In this document: positions 44,320 through 51,697 of the stretch, piece by piece
Layout of the letters: each line of letters opens with the position of its first letter
Position numbering within the stretch: position 1 is the stretch's first letter
Assembly: GCA_030706605.1 (NCBI GenBank)
Contig: JAUZOE010000028.1
Location: 1 to 51,697 of the forward strand
Reading direction: 5' to 3'
Origin: Bacteroidota bacterium
GTDB lineage: Bacteria; Bacteroidota; Bacteroidia; Chitinophagales; Chitinophagaceae
Length of the DNA: 51,697 nucleotides
Translations under genes and position numbers: made by a program
The notes under the pieces: generated by a model
What the model was told of the DNA's origin: nothing
The model's database searches: none
The model's input: the letters and a program-made list of their open reading frames with translations, nothing else

Positions 44320-45333
44320 TTAAAGTTGGTACTTTTCTTTCAGATTGGTGCAGGTATATTCAATACTGTTTTTTATTTTGGTAAATTTAAAATGAGGTAA
44401 AACATTTAAGATTTTACTGTTGTCATAATATATTTTTGCCTGTGCTGTCCGGGTTGTTTCTTTTGTAAGTAAATGTTTTTTGCCGGTAAATTTTGACTTA
44501 ACCGCTTCAACCCGCCAAATCATTTCTGCCAAAAAAGGAGTGACTTTTTTATAAGGTATCCTTTTACCAAAGCAGGTTGCAATCAATGAAAATATTTCTT
44601 TATAAGGCAAATTATCTGCATTTATAATAAACCGCTCTGCCGAAATTTCGCTGTTCATTAATAAAATCATTACCCTGGCAACATCTCTGATATCTACAAA
44701 ACCTGAAACACCTTCAGTGTACCATTTAAATTCATTGTAGGCATTTTTGAAAATAGCTGATGAACTTGATTCCCAATTGTCTCCGCCCAACACCAGTGAA
44801 GGATTTACAATCACAGCAGGTAATCCTTCTCCAATACCGCGCCAAACTTCGAGTTCGCCAAGATATTTTGATTTACCATACACACTATTACTGGTTTCCT
44901 CTGTCCAACTCATTTTTTCTGTAACCGTTTCACCTTTCCTGATTCTGCCAAGAGCCGCTACAGAACTTACATGTACCATTTTATGTACCCCGGCATCGAT
45001 ACAGGCATTTACAACATTGGCTGTTCCTTCCACATTAATTTTAAAAATCTGATGTATATCTTTTGGATCATAAGAAACAAGAGCCGCGCAGTGATAAACA
45101 TGTGTTATGTCTTTCATTACTTCTTCAAGTGCAAACACATCCAGAATATCGCACTGCACTATTTCCAAACTAGGATGAGAAATGATGATGGGGGCAGAAT
45201 GAAATATTGCTTTAACCCGGTAACCAGATTCAAGTAGTTGTTGTAATAATTGATTACCAACAAGACCAGTTGCACCCGTTACAAGGATTCTTTTATCGTC
45301 AATTTTATTTTCGGGTAGATTGTCCTGTAGCAT
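44320..45333 (-). CDS. NAD-dependent epimerase/dehydratase family protein
   Basis: The 337-residue extended SDR has the NAD site ILVTGATGLVGNQLLQQLLE, VYHCAALVSYDP, and the catalytic YGKSKYLGE (Tyr and Lys), with the serine in MVHVSSVAALGR. The substrate is unknown. The overall pattern resembles dihydroflavonol reductase-like or hopanoid-associated sugar epimerases. It lies downstream of pheS in the same direction, with a 53-bp gap. Confidence 0.87.
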   Translation of the reverse strand: MLQDNLPENKIDDKRILVTGATGLVGNQLLQQLLESGYRVKAIFHSAPIIISHPSLEIVQCDILDVFALEEVMKDITHVYHCAALVSYDPKDIHQIFKINVEGTANVVNACIDAGVHKMVHVSSVAALGRIRKGETVTEKMSWTEETSNSVYGKSKYLGELEVWRGIGEGLPAVIVNPSLVLGGDNWESSSSAIFKNAYNEFKWYTEGVSGFVDIRDVARVMILLMNSEISAERFIINADNLPYKEIFSLIATCFGKRIPYKKVTPFLAEMIWRVEAVKSKFTGKKHLLTKETTRTAQAKIYYDNSKILNVLPHFKFTKIKNSIEYTCTNLKEKYQL

Positions 45334-45386
45334 TATTTATATCGGCAATTTATTATAAACCCAGTCATTGGTATTCCTGATCAATT

Positions 45387-46418
45387 CTACACTGCACTTA
45401 CAAACTGTTTCAAAAATCTCAAATCATTTTCACTGAAAATACGCAAATCTTTTATCTGGTATTTTAACATGGTAATTCTCTCAATACCCATTCCAAAGGC
45501 AAATCCTGAGTATCTGCCTGAATCGATACCACAGTTTTCAAGAACATTCGGATGTACCATGCCACAACCCAAAATTTCTACCCATCCTGTATGTTTGCAA
45601 ACATTGCATCCTTCTCCGCCACAAATAAGACAGGAAATATCCATTTCTGCACTTGGCTCAGTAAAAGGAAAATAGGAAGGGCGAAAACGGACCTTAACGT
45701 CTTTTCCAAACATCTCCTGAACAAAAAAATAAAGCGTCTGTTTCAGATCAGCAAATGAGACATTATCTGCGATATATAATCCTTCTACCTGGTGAAAAAA
45801 ACAGTGCGCCCTGGCGCTGATAGTCTCGTTTCGATATACACGACCCGGACAAATAATTCTGATAGGAAGATCTCCTTTTTCCATTTCACGCACCTGCACA
45901 CTACTTGTATGTGTGCGAAGCATCCATGCCGGATCCTGGGATACATAAAAGGTGTCCTGCATGTCTCTTGCAGGATGATTTTCGGGAAGATTAAGTGCTG
46001 TAAAATTATGCCAATCGTCTTCAATTTCCGGTCCTTCTGCTACCGAAAAACCCAATCGCTGAAAGATGGAAACAATTTTATTTTTCACAATGCTTATTGG
46101 ATGCCTGCTCCCGATTGACAAGGAATCCCCGGGCAATGTGAAATCAATTGTACTTTCTGTTATCTTAGGTTTCCCCCCTGCTATCTTTTTTAATTCTTCA
46201 TATTTACTTTCGGCAAATAATTTCAGTTCATTGAGCACTTTGCCCATTTCACGTTTATTTTCAGCAGCCACATTTTTCATCTCTCCCATCAAAGATTTTA
46301 CAGACCCGTTAGATCCGATAAATTTTATACGAAATGCTTCTGCCTGGTCTTTTTCTTCACCCAGGAAATTTTTCATTTCCTCTTTTAAATTTTCTACTTG
46401 TTGCAACAAATTTTCCAT
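45387..46418 (-). CDS. pheS: Phenylalanine--tRNA ligase subunit alpha
   Basis: The 343-residue class II synthetase subunit has the N-terminal coiled coil (about 1-90). Motif 2 is RIICPGRVYRNETISARAHC with FFHQVEGLYI. Motif 3 is SGFAFGMGIERITMLKY. A cysteine cluster (CLICGGEGCNVCKHTGW) replaces the short loop between FTEPSAEMDI and motif 3, as in many Bacteroidota. It charges tRNA-Phe with PheT. The pheT gene is not adjacent. Confidence 0.95.
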   Translation of the reverse strand: MENLLQQVENLKEEMKNFLGEEKDQAEAFRIKFIGSNGSVKSLMGEMKNVAAENKREMGKVLNELKLFAESKYEELKKIAGGKPKITESTIDFTLPGDSLSIGSRHPISIVKNKIVSIFQRLGFSVAEGPEIEDDWHNFTALNLPENHPARDMQDTFYVSQDPAWMLRTHTSSVQVREMEKGDLPIRIICPGRVYRNETISARAHCFFHQVEGLYIADNVSFADLKQTLYFFVQEMFGKDVKVRFRPSYFPFTEPSAEMDISCLICGGEGCNVCKHTGWVEILGCGMVHPNVLENCGIDSGRYSGFAFGMGIERITMLKYQIKDLRIFSENDLRFLKQFVSAV

Positions 46419-46511
46419 AAATGCGAAGTTAAGTCAAAGAGTATTTAAAATTTTATAGTCTGTAACTCGAAAATAAATCTTCATGCTGCTTTATTTCTGA
46501 TATTAATCTTT

Positions 46512-46519
46512 TAGGTTTG
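46512..46519 (+). promoter_or_regulatory. Bacteroidota -7 element for the arginase-like gene
   Basis: TAGGTTTG fits TAnnTTTG and lies 19 bp before ATG 46539. Confidence 0.45.
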
Positions 46520-46538
46520 CCCACAAAAGAAATTACCG

Positions 46539-47666
46539 ATGCACGATTTACACGAATTCTTATCACCAGTCAATATTGCTGAATTAAGTGATGATAAGGC
46601 TTATAATGACCGGCAGTTTGCAAGTATTATTAAAACCAATGAAGAAGAAATACCTGATTTGAGAGAAATTGACATTGTATTGGTAGGCATTAATGAATTT
46701 CGGGGAGCCGGATTTCATTCCGGCAAAAATGCTGCAGATGCAATAAGAAAACAATTATACCAGCTACATTATTGGCATAAAGATATTTCGATTGCTGATA
46801 TAGGAAATATCAGGAATGGAGCTTCGCTCAGTGATAGTTATGCCGTAGTAAAATTAGTTCTAAAAGAATTGTTGCAAATCAATAAGACAGTAATCATACT
46901 GGGCGGCTCGCATGATATTACACTGGCACAATATTATGTATATAAAGATCTTAATCAATTAATTGAAGCCACTGTTATAGATGCTACTATTGACCTGAGA
47001 GGTGAGTCTTCCCTGAGAAGTGAAAATTTTTTAATGGAAATGCTAACCAGTGAGCCAAATATGGTGAAACATTATAATCATATAGGTTTTCAAAGTTATT
47101 TTGTTCATCCTCATATGCTGGAAACTATTGACAAGCTTCGATTTGATTGTTACCGGGTAGGCACCGTCAAAGAACAACTGGAAGAAATGGAACCTGTAAT
47201 AAGAACTTCTGACCTATTGAGTTTTGATATTGCCGCAATAAAAAATAGTGACGCCCCGGCTTCAGGTTGCAGTCCTAATGGTTTTACTGGAGAAGAAGCG
47301 TGTAGCCTTTTCCGCTATGCAGGCATGAGCCCATCAGTTTCTACAATCGGCATTTATGGCTATGATGTAATGAAAGATGTAAAAAACCTAACAGCATTGC
47401 AAATTGCCCAGATGATTTGGTATTTTATTGACGGAAAAAGCAGGAGCAGGCAAGAATCCGAATTAAATGAAAAACAGAATTTCAATGAATACCACACTGC
47501 CCTTGGAGAGTTAGATACGGTTTTTATGCAAAGCAAAAAAACCGGAAGATGGTGGATGCAATTACCTAATAAAAAAATGATTGCCTGCAGTTATAATGAT
47601 TATTTATTTGCCAGCAACAATAAAATTCCCGAAAGATGGTTACGGGCGCAGGAAAGAGATGTATAA
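46539..47666 (+). CDS. Arginase/formimidoylglutamase-fold protein with altered metal site
   Basis: The 375-residue protein follows the ureohydrolase fold. It has IILGGSHDITLAQYYVY (first metal histidine kept), VIDATIDLRGES (arginase DAHxD becomes DATID) and DLLSFDIAAIKNSDAPAS (arginase DxD becomes DIA). So two of six usual Mn ligands, one histidine and one aspartate, are replaced. The C-terminal 80 residues (from about 295) extend beyond the usual fold. It may bind one metal or none, or act on another substrate. Databases often label such Bacteroidota proteins formimidoylglutamase. I would keep the function open. Confidence 0.8.
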   Translation: MHDLHEFLSPVNIAELSDDKAYNDRQFASIIKTNEEEIPDLREIDIVLVGINEFRGAGFHSGKNAADAIRKQLYQLHYWHKDISIADIGNIRNGASLSDSYAVVKLVLKELLQINKTVIILGGSHDITLAQYYVYKDLNQLIEATVIDATIDLRGESSLRSENFLMEMLTSEPNMVKHYNHIGFQSYFVHPHMLETIDKLRFDCYRVGTVKEQLEEMEPVIRTSDLLSFDIAAIKNSDAPASGCSPNGFTGEEACSLFRYAGMSPSVSTIGIYGYDVMKDVKNLTALQIAQMIWYFIDGKSRSRQESELNEKQNFNEYHTALGELDTVFMQSKKTGRWWMQLPNKKMIACSYNDYLFASNNKIPERWLRAQERDV

Positions 47667-47751
47667 TAAATGCATTTCCTTAAAGGAAAAATAAAGCGAG
47701 TTAGAACACAAACTATTAACAAGAATTTCATTTCACCTGGAATATTCGTTT

Positions 47752-50649
47752 TTATACGTCTCCTTTGGCAATAACCGAAGTTGCAAGATATTTCCCTGTG
47801 TAGCTTTCCTTTACTTTTTTCAATCCTTCGGGAACGCCTGCGTAAACTAAATTCCCGCCTTCATCACCAGCCTCTGGTCCCAGGTCAATTACCCAATCCG
47901 CTGATTTGATCACATCAGTATTATGCTCAATCACGATGATTGAATGCCCTTGTTCTATCAATGCATTAAATGAAGCTAATAATTTTTTTATGTCATGAAA
48001 ATGAAGGCCTGTAGTTGGCTCATCAAAAATAAAAAGAAGGTTCCCCTGACCTTTTCCCTTACCCAGGAATGACGCAAGTTTTACACGCTGCGCTTCACCT
48101 CCAGAAAGAGTGTCCGAGGATTGTCCCAGTTTAATATACCCTAATCCCACGTCACTTAATGGCTGTATTTTTTTAGCGATTTCATTCCCGTTGATTTCAT
48201 TCTTTTTAGCAGCAGCTTTTTCTTTCCCAAAAAATACAATAGCATCATCCACACTCATTTCCAGTATATCAAAAATATTTTTATCATTATATTTTACCTC
48301 TAATACTTCCTGCTTAAATCTTTTACCTCCACAGACATCGCATATTAAATGAACATCTGCAAGAAACTGCATTTCCACCACCTGTTCACCCTCCCCTTTG
48401 CAGGTATCGCATCTGCCACCGTCTACATTAAAAGAAAAGTGTTTCGGTTGATACCCACGCATTTTACTTAAAGGTTGTTTACTAAATAGCTCTCTTATTA
48501 CATCGTATGCTTTTATATAAGTGACCGGGTTACTGCGCGAAGATTTGCCAATAGGATTCTGGTCTATCATTTCTATTTGTGCTATAAAATCCACATCTCC
48601 CGATAACCCTTTATTTAACCCGGCTTTCTCTGAAGATTCTCCTTTCATTTTTTTTAAAGCAGGGTATAATATCTGTTTTACCAAGGTAGTTTTCCCACTA
48701 CCACTCACACCACTTACAACACAGAGAACATTTAAAGGAAATACCACATCAATATTTTTCAAATTATTTTGTCGGGCTCCTTCTACTTTGATAGATCTGT
48801 TCCATTTCCTGGTGTGTTTTGGAGGATCGATAGATAGTTCTCCTTTCAAATATTTCCCGGTAAGGCTTTCAGGGTTTTTAATGATAGTATCATAATTCCC
48901 TTCTGCTATTATTTCTCCTCCAAGATGACTTGCCAGCGGTCCCATATCAATAATATGATCGGCTTTCCTCATCATCATTTCATCATGCTCCACTACCACT
49001 ACGGTATTGCCAAGCGCCTGTAAATTTTTTAAAACTTCAATCAGATTTTCTGTATCCCTGGAATGCAAACCAATTGACGGCTCATCTAAAATGTATAATG
49101 AATCAGTAAGATTGCTTCCCAGGTTACGCGTAAGTTGAATACGCTGGCTTTCGCCGCCACTCAGCGAATTAGCAAGACGGTTCAGGGTAAGATATCCCAA
49201 ACCCACATCAAGAAGTATTTTTAAACGGGTATTGATTTCTATCAAAATTCTTTTTGCAACGGTTTTATCATAATCAGATAATTCAATGCCTGCAAACCAT
49301 TTTTGCAAATCTTTTACAGGCATTTCACAAAGTTCACCAATGTGTTTATGATTTACCTGCACATACAATGCTTCTTTTCGCAGACGATACCCTGAACATT
49401 CTGGGCAGACAGTTCTGCCACGGTATCGGCTGAGTAAAACACGATATTGTATTTTGTATAAATTTTGTTCAACTTCTTTAAAAAACTCATTCAACCCGCC
49501 AAAATATTCATTCCCTGTCCACAATAAATTATACTGAGCAGTAGTAAGATCCATAATAGGTTTGTGAATTGGGAAGTCAAAACGTGTAGCCATTTTGATC
49601 AATCTTTCTTTCCACTGCCCCAGTTTTTCTCCACGCCAGGGAGCTATTGCATTTTCGTAAACACTTAACCGCCTGTCAGGGATTACCAAATCTGGATCTA
49701 TACCAAGTACTAAAGAAAACCCGCCACAAACCGGGCAGGCACCATATGGATTATTGAAAGAAAATAAATTAGGAACCGGCTCTTCAAATTTAATTCCGTC
49801 AAGTTCAAATTTATTAGAAAAATGCAGGTTTTCTTTTCCATTAACCTGGAGTATCACTTCGCCTTCACCTTCATAAAATGCAGTAGTAACAGAGTCAGCT
49901 ATACGATGATTATCATCCTCGTCAAAATCTTTCACCACTAATCTGTCAATTAATACATAAACAGTTTTGTGAGCAAATTGGGAAGCCATATCTTTTTCTT
50001 CCAACACATCTTCAATACGTAAAATCTCTAAAGCGCCGCCTTTAGATGAGTTGTGAGAGGCTATTCTCGAAAATCCTTTTTGCATTAAAATATTGAGTTC
50101 TTCCTTTGCACTTCTGTTATGTAGCTGCTTAAAAGCTACAAGCAGTAAAACCTTGTCGCCTTTATTCAATTCATTAACGCCTTTCACTACATTACTTACA
50201 TCGTCTTTTTTTACTTCTCTTCCGGAAACAGGCGAAATGGTTTTTCCCACCCGCGCAAACAGTAGGCGGAGGTAATCATATATCTCTGTCATGCTGCCCA
50301 CGGTTGATCTGGGGGTTCTTGTAATTACTTTTTGCTCAATAGCAATAGCAGGACACAATCCTTTGATGTAATCAACATCGGGCTTATTCATGCGTGCCAT
50401 AAACTGCCTTGCATAAGCACTCATGCTTTCGGCATAACGCCTCTGGCCTTCCGCGAACAAAGTATCAATCGTCAAAGAAGATTTTCCTGATCCGGAAACT
50501 CCGGTAACAACAATAAATTTATTACGTGGAATTTCTACATCAATGTTCTTGAGATTATGAACCCGGGCACCTTTTATAAAAATATTCTGTATGGGCTTTA
50601 TAGAGCTTACTAATGATTTTTTAGGGAGAGATTTTTTTTCAATATTCAT
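47752..50649 (-). CDS. uvrA: Excinuclease ABC subunit UvrA
   Basis: I chose ATG 50649, giving 965 residues starting [20 protein letters not shown]. The frame to 50688 adds 13 hydrophobic residues, and a -7 element lies inside it. There are two ABC modules with Walker A sites [16 protein letters not shown] and [16 protein letters not shown] and signatures [11 protein letters not shown] and [11 protein letters not shown]. Zinc modules include [23 protein letters not shown] and CDVCGGKRF. UvrA finds bulky DNA lesions and loads UvrB. Length is normal. Confidence 0.96.
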   Translation of the reverse strand: MNIEKKSLPKKSLVSSIKPIQNIFIKGARVHNLKNIDVEIPRNKFIVVTGVSGSGKSSLTIDTLFAEGQRRYAESMSAYARQFMARMNKPDVDYIKGLCPAIAIEQKVITRTPRSTVGSMTEIYDYLRLLFARVGKTISPVSGREVKKDDVSNVVKGVNELNKGDKVLLLVAFKQLHNRSAKEELNILMQKGFSRIASHNSSKGGALEILRIEDVLEEKDMASQFAHKTVYVLIDRLVVKDFDEDDNHRIADSVTTAFYEGEGEVILQVNGKENLHFSNKFELDGIKFEEPVPNLFSFNNPYGACPVCGGFSLVLGIDPDLVIPDRRLSVYENAIAPWRGEKLGQWKERLIKMATRFDFPIHKPIMDLTTAQYNLLWTGNEYFGGLNEFFKEVEQNLYKIQYRVLLSRYRGRTVCPECSGYRLRKEALYVQVNHKHIGELCEMPVKDLQKWFAGIELSDYDKTVAKRILIEINTRLKILLDVGLGYLTLNRLANSLSGGESQRIQLTRNLGSNLTDSLYILDEPSIGLHSRDTENLIEVLKNLQALGNTVVVVEHDEMMMRKADHIIDMGPLASHLGGEIIAEGNYDTIIKNPESLTGKYLKGELSIDPPKHTRKWNRSIKVEGARQNNLKNIDVVFPLNVLCVVSGVSGSGKTTLVKQILYPALKKMKGESSEKAGLNKGLSGDVDFIAQIEMIDQNPIGKSSRSNPVTYIKAYDVIRELFSKQPLSKMRGYQPKHFSFNVDGGRCDTCKGEGEQVVEMQFLADVHLICDVCGGKRFKQEVLEVKYNDKNIFDILEMSVDDAIVFFGKEKAAAKKNEINGNEIAKKIQPLSDVGLGYIKLGQSSDTLSGGEAQRVKLASFLGKGKGQGNLLFIFDEPTTGLHFHDIKKLLASFNALIEQGHSIIVIEHNTDVIKSADWVIDLGPEAGDEGGNLVYAGVPEGLKKVKESYTGKYLATSVIAKGDV

Positions 50650-50657
50650 GTAGAACA

Positions 50658-50665
50658 CAAAAATA
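50658..50665 (-). promoter_or_regulatory. Bacteroidota -7 element for uvrA
   Basis: On the minus strand TATTTTTG lies 9 bp before ATG 50649. The transcript would be almost leaderless, and the longer start is excluded. No LexA-like palindrome was recognised. Confidence 0.45.
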
Positions 50666-50892
50666 ACGAAACGTAAATTTACGGCCACACTTTTTGAGTG
50701 GTATTGCCCTAATTTATAATATTTAGAAAAATAATTAGCAAAACATTTGCAAGAATAAAATTTTAATCTAATTTTAGCATTCCAATTTTCCTGAAAGAAT
50801 GAAGAACCTTCTGCACTTCCGCAAAAGTCTTTGCATTTGTTTCTATTAAATTGGACTTACACAATATCCTAAACTCAAAAACGTAACAGTTT

Positions 50893-51474
50893 ATGAAAAC
50901 CATGAACAATCTGTCCGATCAACAATTGGTCCATCTCTATCTTGATGGCAATTCCGAAGCACTTTCAAGTCTTGTAGAACGTTACAAAGACAAAATTTTT
51001 ACTTCCATTTACTTATTAGTAAAGGACAAATACCTTGCTGAGGATATTTTCCAGGATGCATTTATCAAAGTAATTGACACTATTAACAGTGGCCGTTATA
51101 CTGACGAGGGAAAATTTCTACCTTGGGTAATGCGCATAGCACATAATTTATGTGTAGATCATTTCAGAAAAGTAAAACGCAGTCCTTCTATTAAAACAAG
51201 TGAAGACAGGGATATCTTTGAAGTCCTCAATTTTTCTGACGCAGGTGCTGATGAAAAAATGATGCAAGGGCAAAGCCATGAGAGAGTAAGAAAAATGCTT
51301 GACATGCTTCCTGATGATCAAAAGGAAGTAATAGTAATGAGACATTATGCCGATCTTAGCTTTAAAGAAATAGCCAGGCTAACAGACTGCAGCATCAACA
51401 CAGCACTTGGACGTATGCGTTATGGCCTTATTAATTTAAGGAAAATGATGATTGAAAAGCAAATAGCATTATAA
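50893..51474 (+). CDS. ECF-type RNA polymerase sigma factor
   Basis: The 193-residue sigma-70 family protein has region 2 (about 12-80), with LVERYKDKIFTSIYLLVKD, AEDIFQDAFIKV and WVMRIAHNLCVDHFRKVKR. Region 4 (about 130-185) has LPDDQKEVIVMRHYADLSFK and EIARLTDCSINTALGRMRYG. No anti-sigma gene follows; a long hairpin and an insertion element do. A second in-frame ATG at 50899 is possible. The regulon is unknown. Confidence 0.9.
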   Translation: MKTMNNLSDQQLVHLYLDGNSEALSSLVERYKDKIFTSIYLLVKDKYLAEDIFQDAFIKVIDTINSGRYTDEGKFLPWVMRIAHNLCVDHFRKVKRSPSIKTSEDRDIFEVLNFSDAGADEKMMQGQSHERVRKMLDMLPDDQKEVIVMRHYADLSFKEIARLTDCSINTALGRMRYGLINLRKMMIEKQIAL

Positions 51475-51490
51475 AAACGGCTTCTGAAAC

Positions 51491-51545
51491 CCCCCATTCA
51501 AAAAAATCCCTTTCACAAAAATGAAAGGGATTTTTTGAATGGGGG
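51491..51545. terminator. Very long hairpin after the sigma factor gene
   Basis: The left arm 51491-51515 (starting CCCCCATTC) pairs with the right arm 51522-51545 (ending GAATGGGGG) over 24 bp with one bulged base and a 6-nt loop. An internal T-run at 51531-51536 could end transcription on the + strand. The stem is longer than a usual terminator. Confidence 0.7.
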
Positions 51546-51565
51546 CAAAAAGCCAGAATTAATTA

Positions 51566-51697
51566 ACCCAAGTTGCTAATTAAAAAGGACATCGATAAAG
51601 AATAATTTTGAGTTACGACACTTAAAAAATCTTTACCGATGCTTAATGAAGATAAAATTATAGCAATTTTCTGTTTAGTGGATGATCTGCTAAAAGG
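51566..51697 (+). mobile_element. Left end of an IS982-family insertion sequence
   Basis: The putative terminal repeat begins ACCCAAGTTGC at 51566, matching the ACCC ends of IS982 elements. The transposase starts about 70 bp inside. The right end lies outside the window, so the target duplication cannot be checked. Confidence 0.65.
51639..51697 (+). CDS. IS982 family transposase, N terminus only
   Basis: The frame from ATG 51639 reads MLNEDKIIAIFCLVDDLLK to the window edge. This matches the start of IS982-family DDE transposases (DKIIxIFCLVDDLLK pattern). Only 19 residues are visible. The catalytic residues lie outside the window. Confidence 0.75.
   Translation, partial: MLNEDKIIAIFCLVDDLLK

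Overview
The window reads as chromosomal DNA of a member of the Bacteroidota, most likely Chitinophagaceae-like. The evidence is low G+C, gldH, a BatD protein, a fused ccoN-ccoO gene, a CarboxypepD_reg-like protein, an S16 with a long C-terminal tail, and many -7 promoter elements of the Bacteroidota type TAnnTTTG just before gene starts. Taxonomy is inferred from gene content only.

Layout. 1-420: a REP-associated tyrosine transposase (RAYT) cut by the window edge, with a REP-like palindrome in front of it. 555-3921: a four-gene, overlapping defence-type operon. It has a small Bell-like putative membrane effector, an ABC-3C C-terminal-domain protein, an ABC-3C middle component and a Rad50-like coiled-coil ABC ATPase. 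The effector ends with, and the next protein begins with, nearly the same 17-residue amyloid-like motif. This is the most interesting object in the window. 3922-6350: a visibly more GC-rich accessory patch with an FN3-domain protein, an Ig-like lipoprotein, diverged repeats and hairpins. 6353-15248: a complete cbb3 oxidase cluster, transcribed leftward as ccoI-ccoS-ccoNO-ccoQ-ccoP-ccoG-ccoH-DsbD_2-like. 15514-22561: a DUF2279 protein and a CzcCBA-type metal efflux operon in which czcC is cut by an in-frame amber codon. 23140-25112: ffh and rpsP. 25284-27806: atpB-atpE-atpF-atpH, converging on rpsP and lacking atpA/atpG. 27981-35814: housekeeping genes (yidD, superoxide dismutase, tadA, glutathione peroxidase, dusB, a CPBP protease, cdsA, psd, a DinB-like protein, yjjG and an SDR). 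35897-41612: BatD, a two-component system, gldH, yicC and rluE. 41613-42147: an AT-rich gap with two DnaA-box-like sites. 42148-50649: lpxD, a carboxypeptidase-regulatory-domain protein, an epimerase, pheS, an arginase-fold protein with altered metal ligands, and uvrA. 50893-51697: an ECF sigma factor, a very long hairpin, and the left end of an IS982-family element cut by the window edge.

How the genes work together. The cbb3 cluster holds both structural genes and maturation factors (copper ATPase CcoI, CcoS, CcoG, CcoH) and would build a high-affinity terminal oxidase for low oxygen. The atp genes encode the Fo sector and the delta stalk. cdsA and psd act in phosphatidylethanolamine synthesis. 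The ABC-3C operon is inferred to be an anti-invader system: the ATPase and middle component sense a threat, and the signal would pass by amyloid templating to the membrane effector. No rRNA, tRNA or CRISPR array was recognised.
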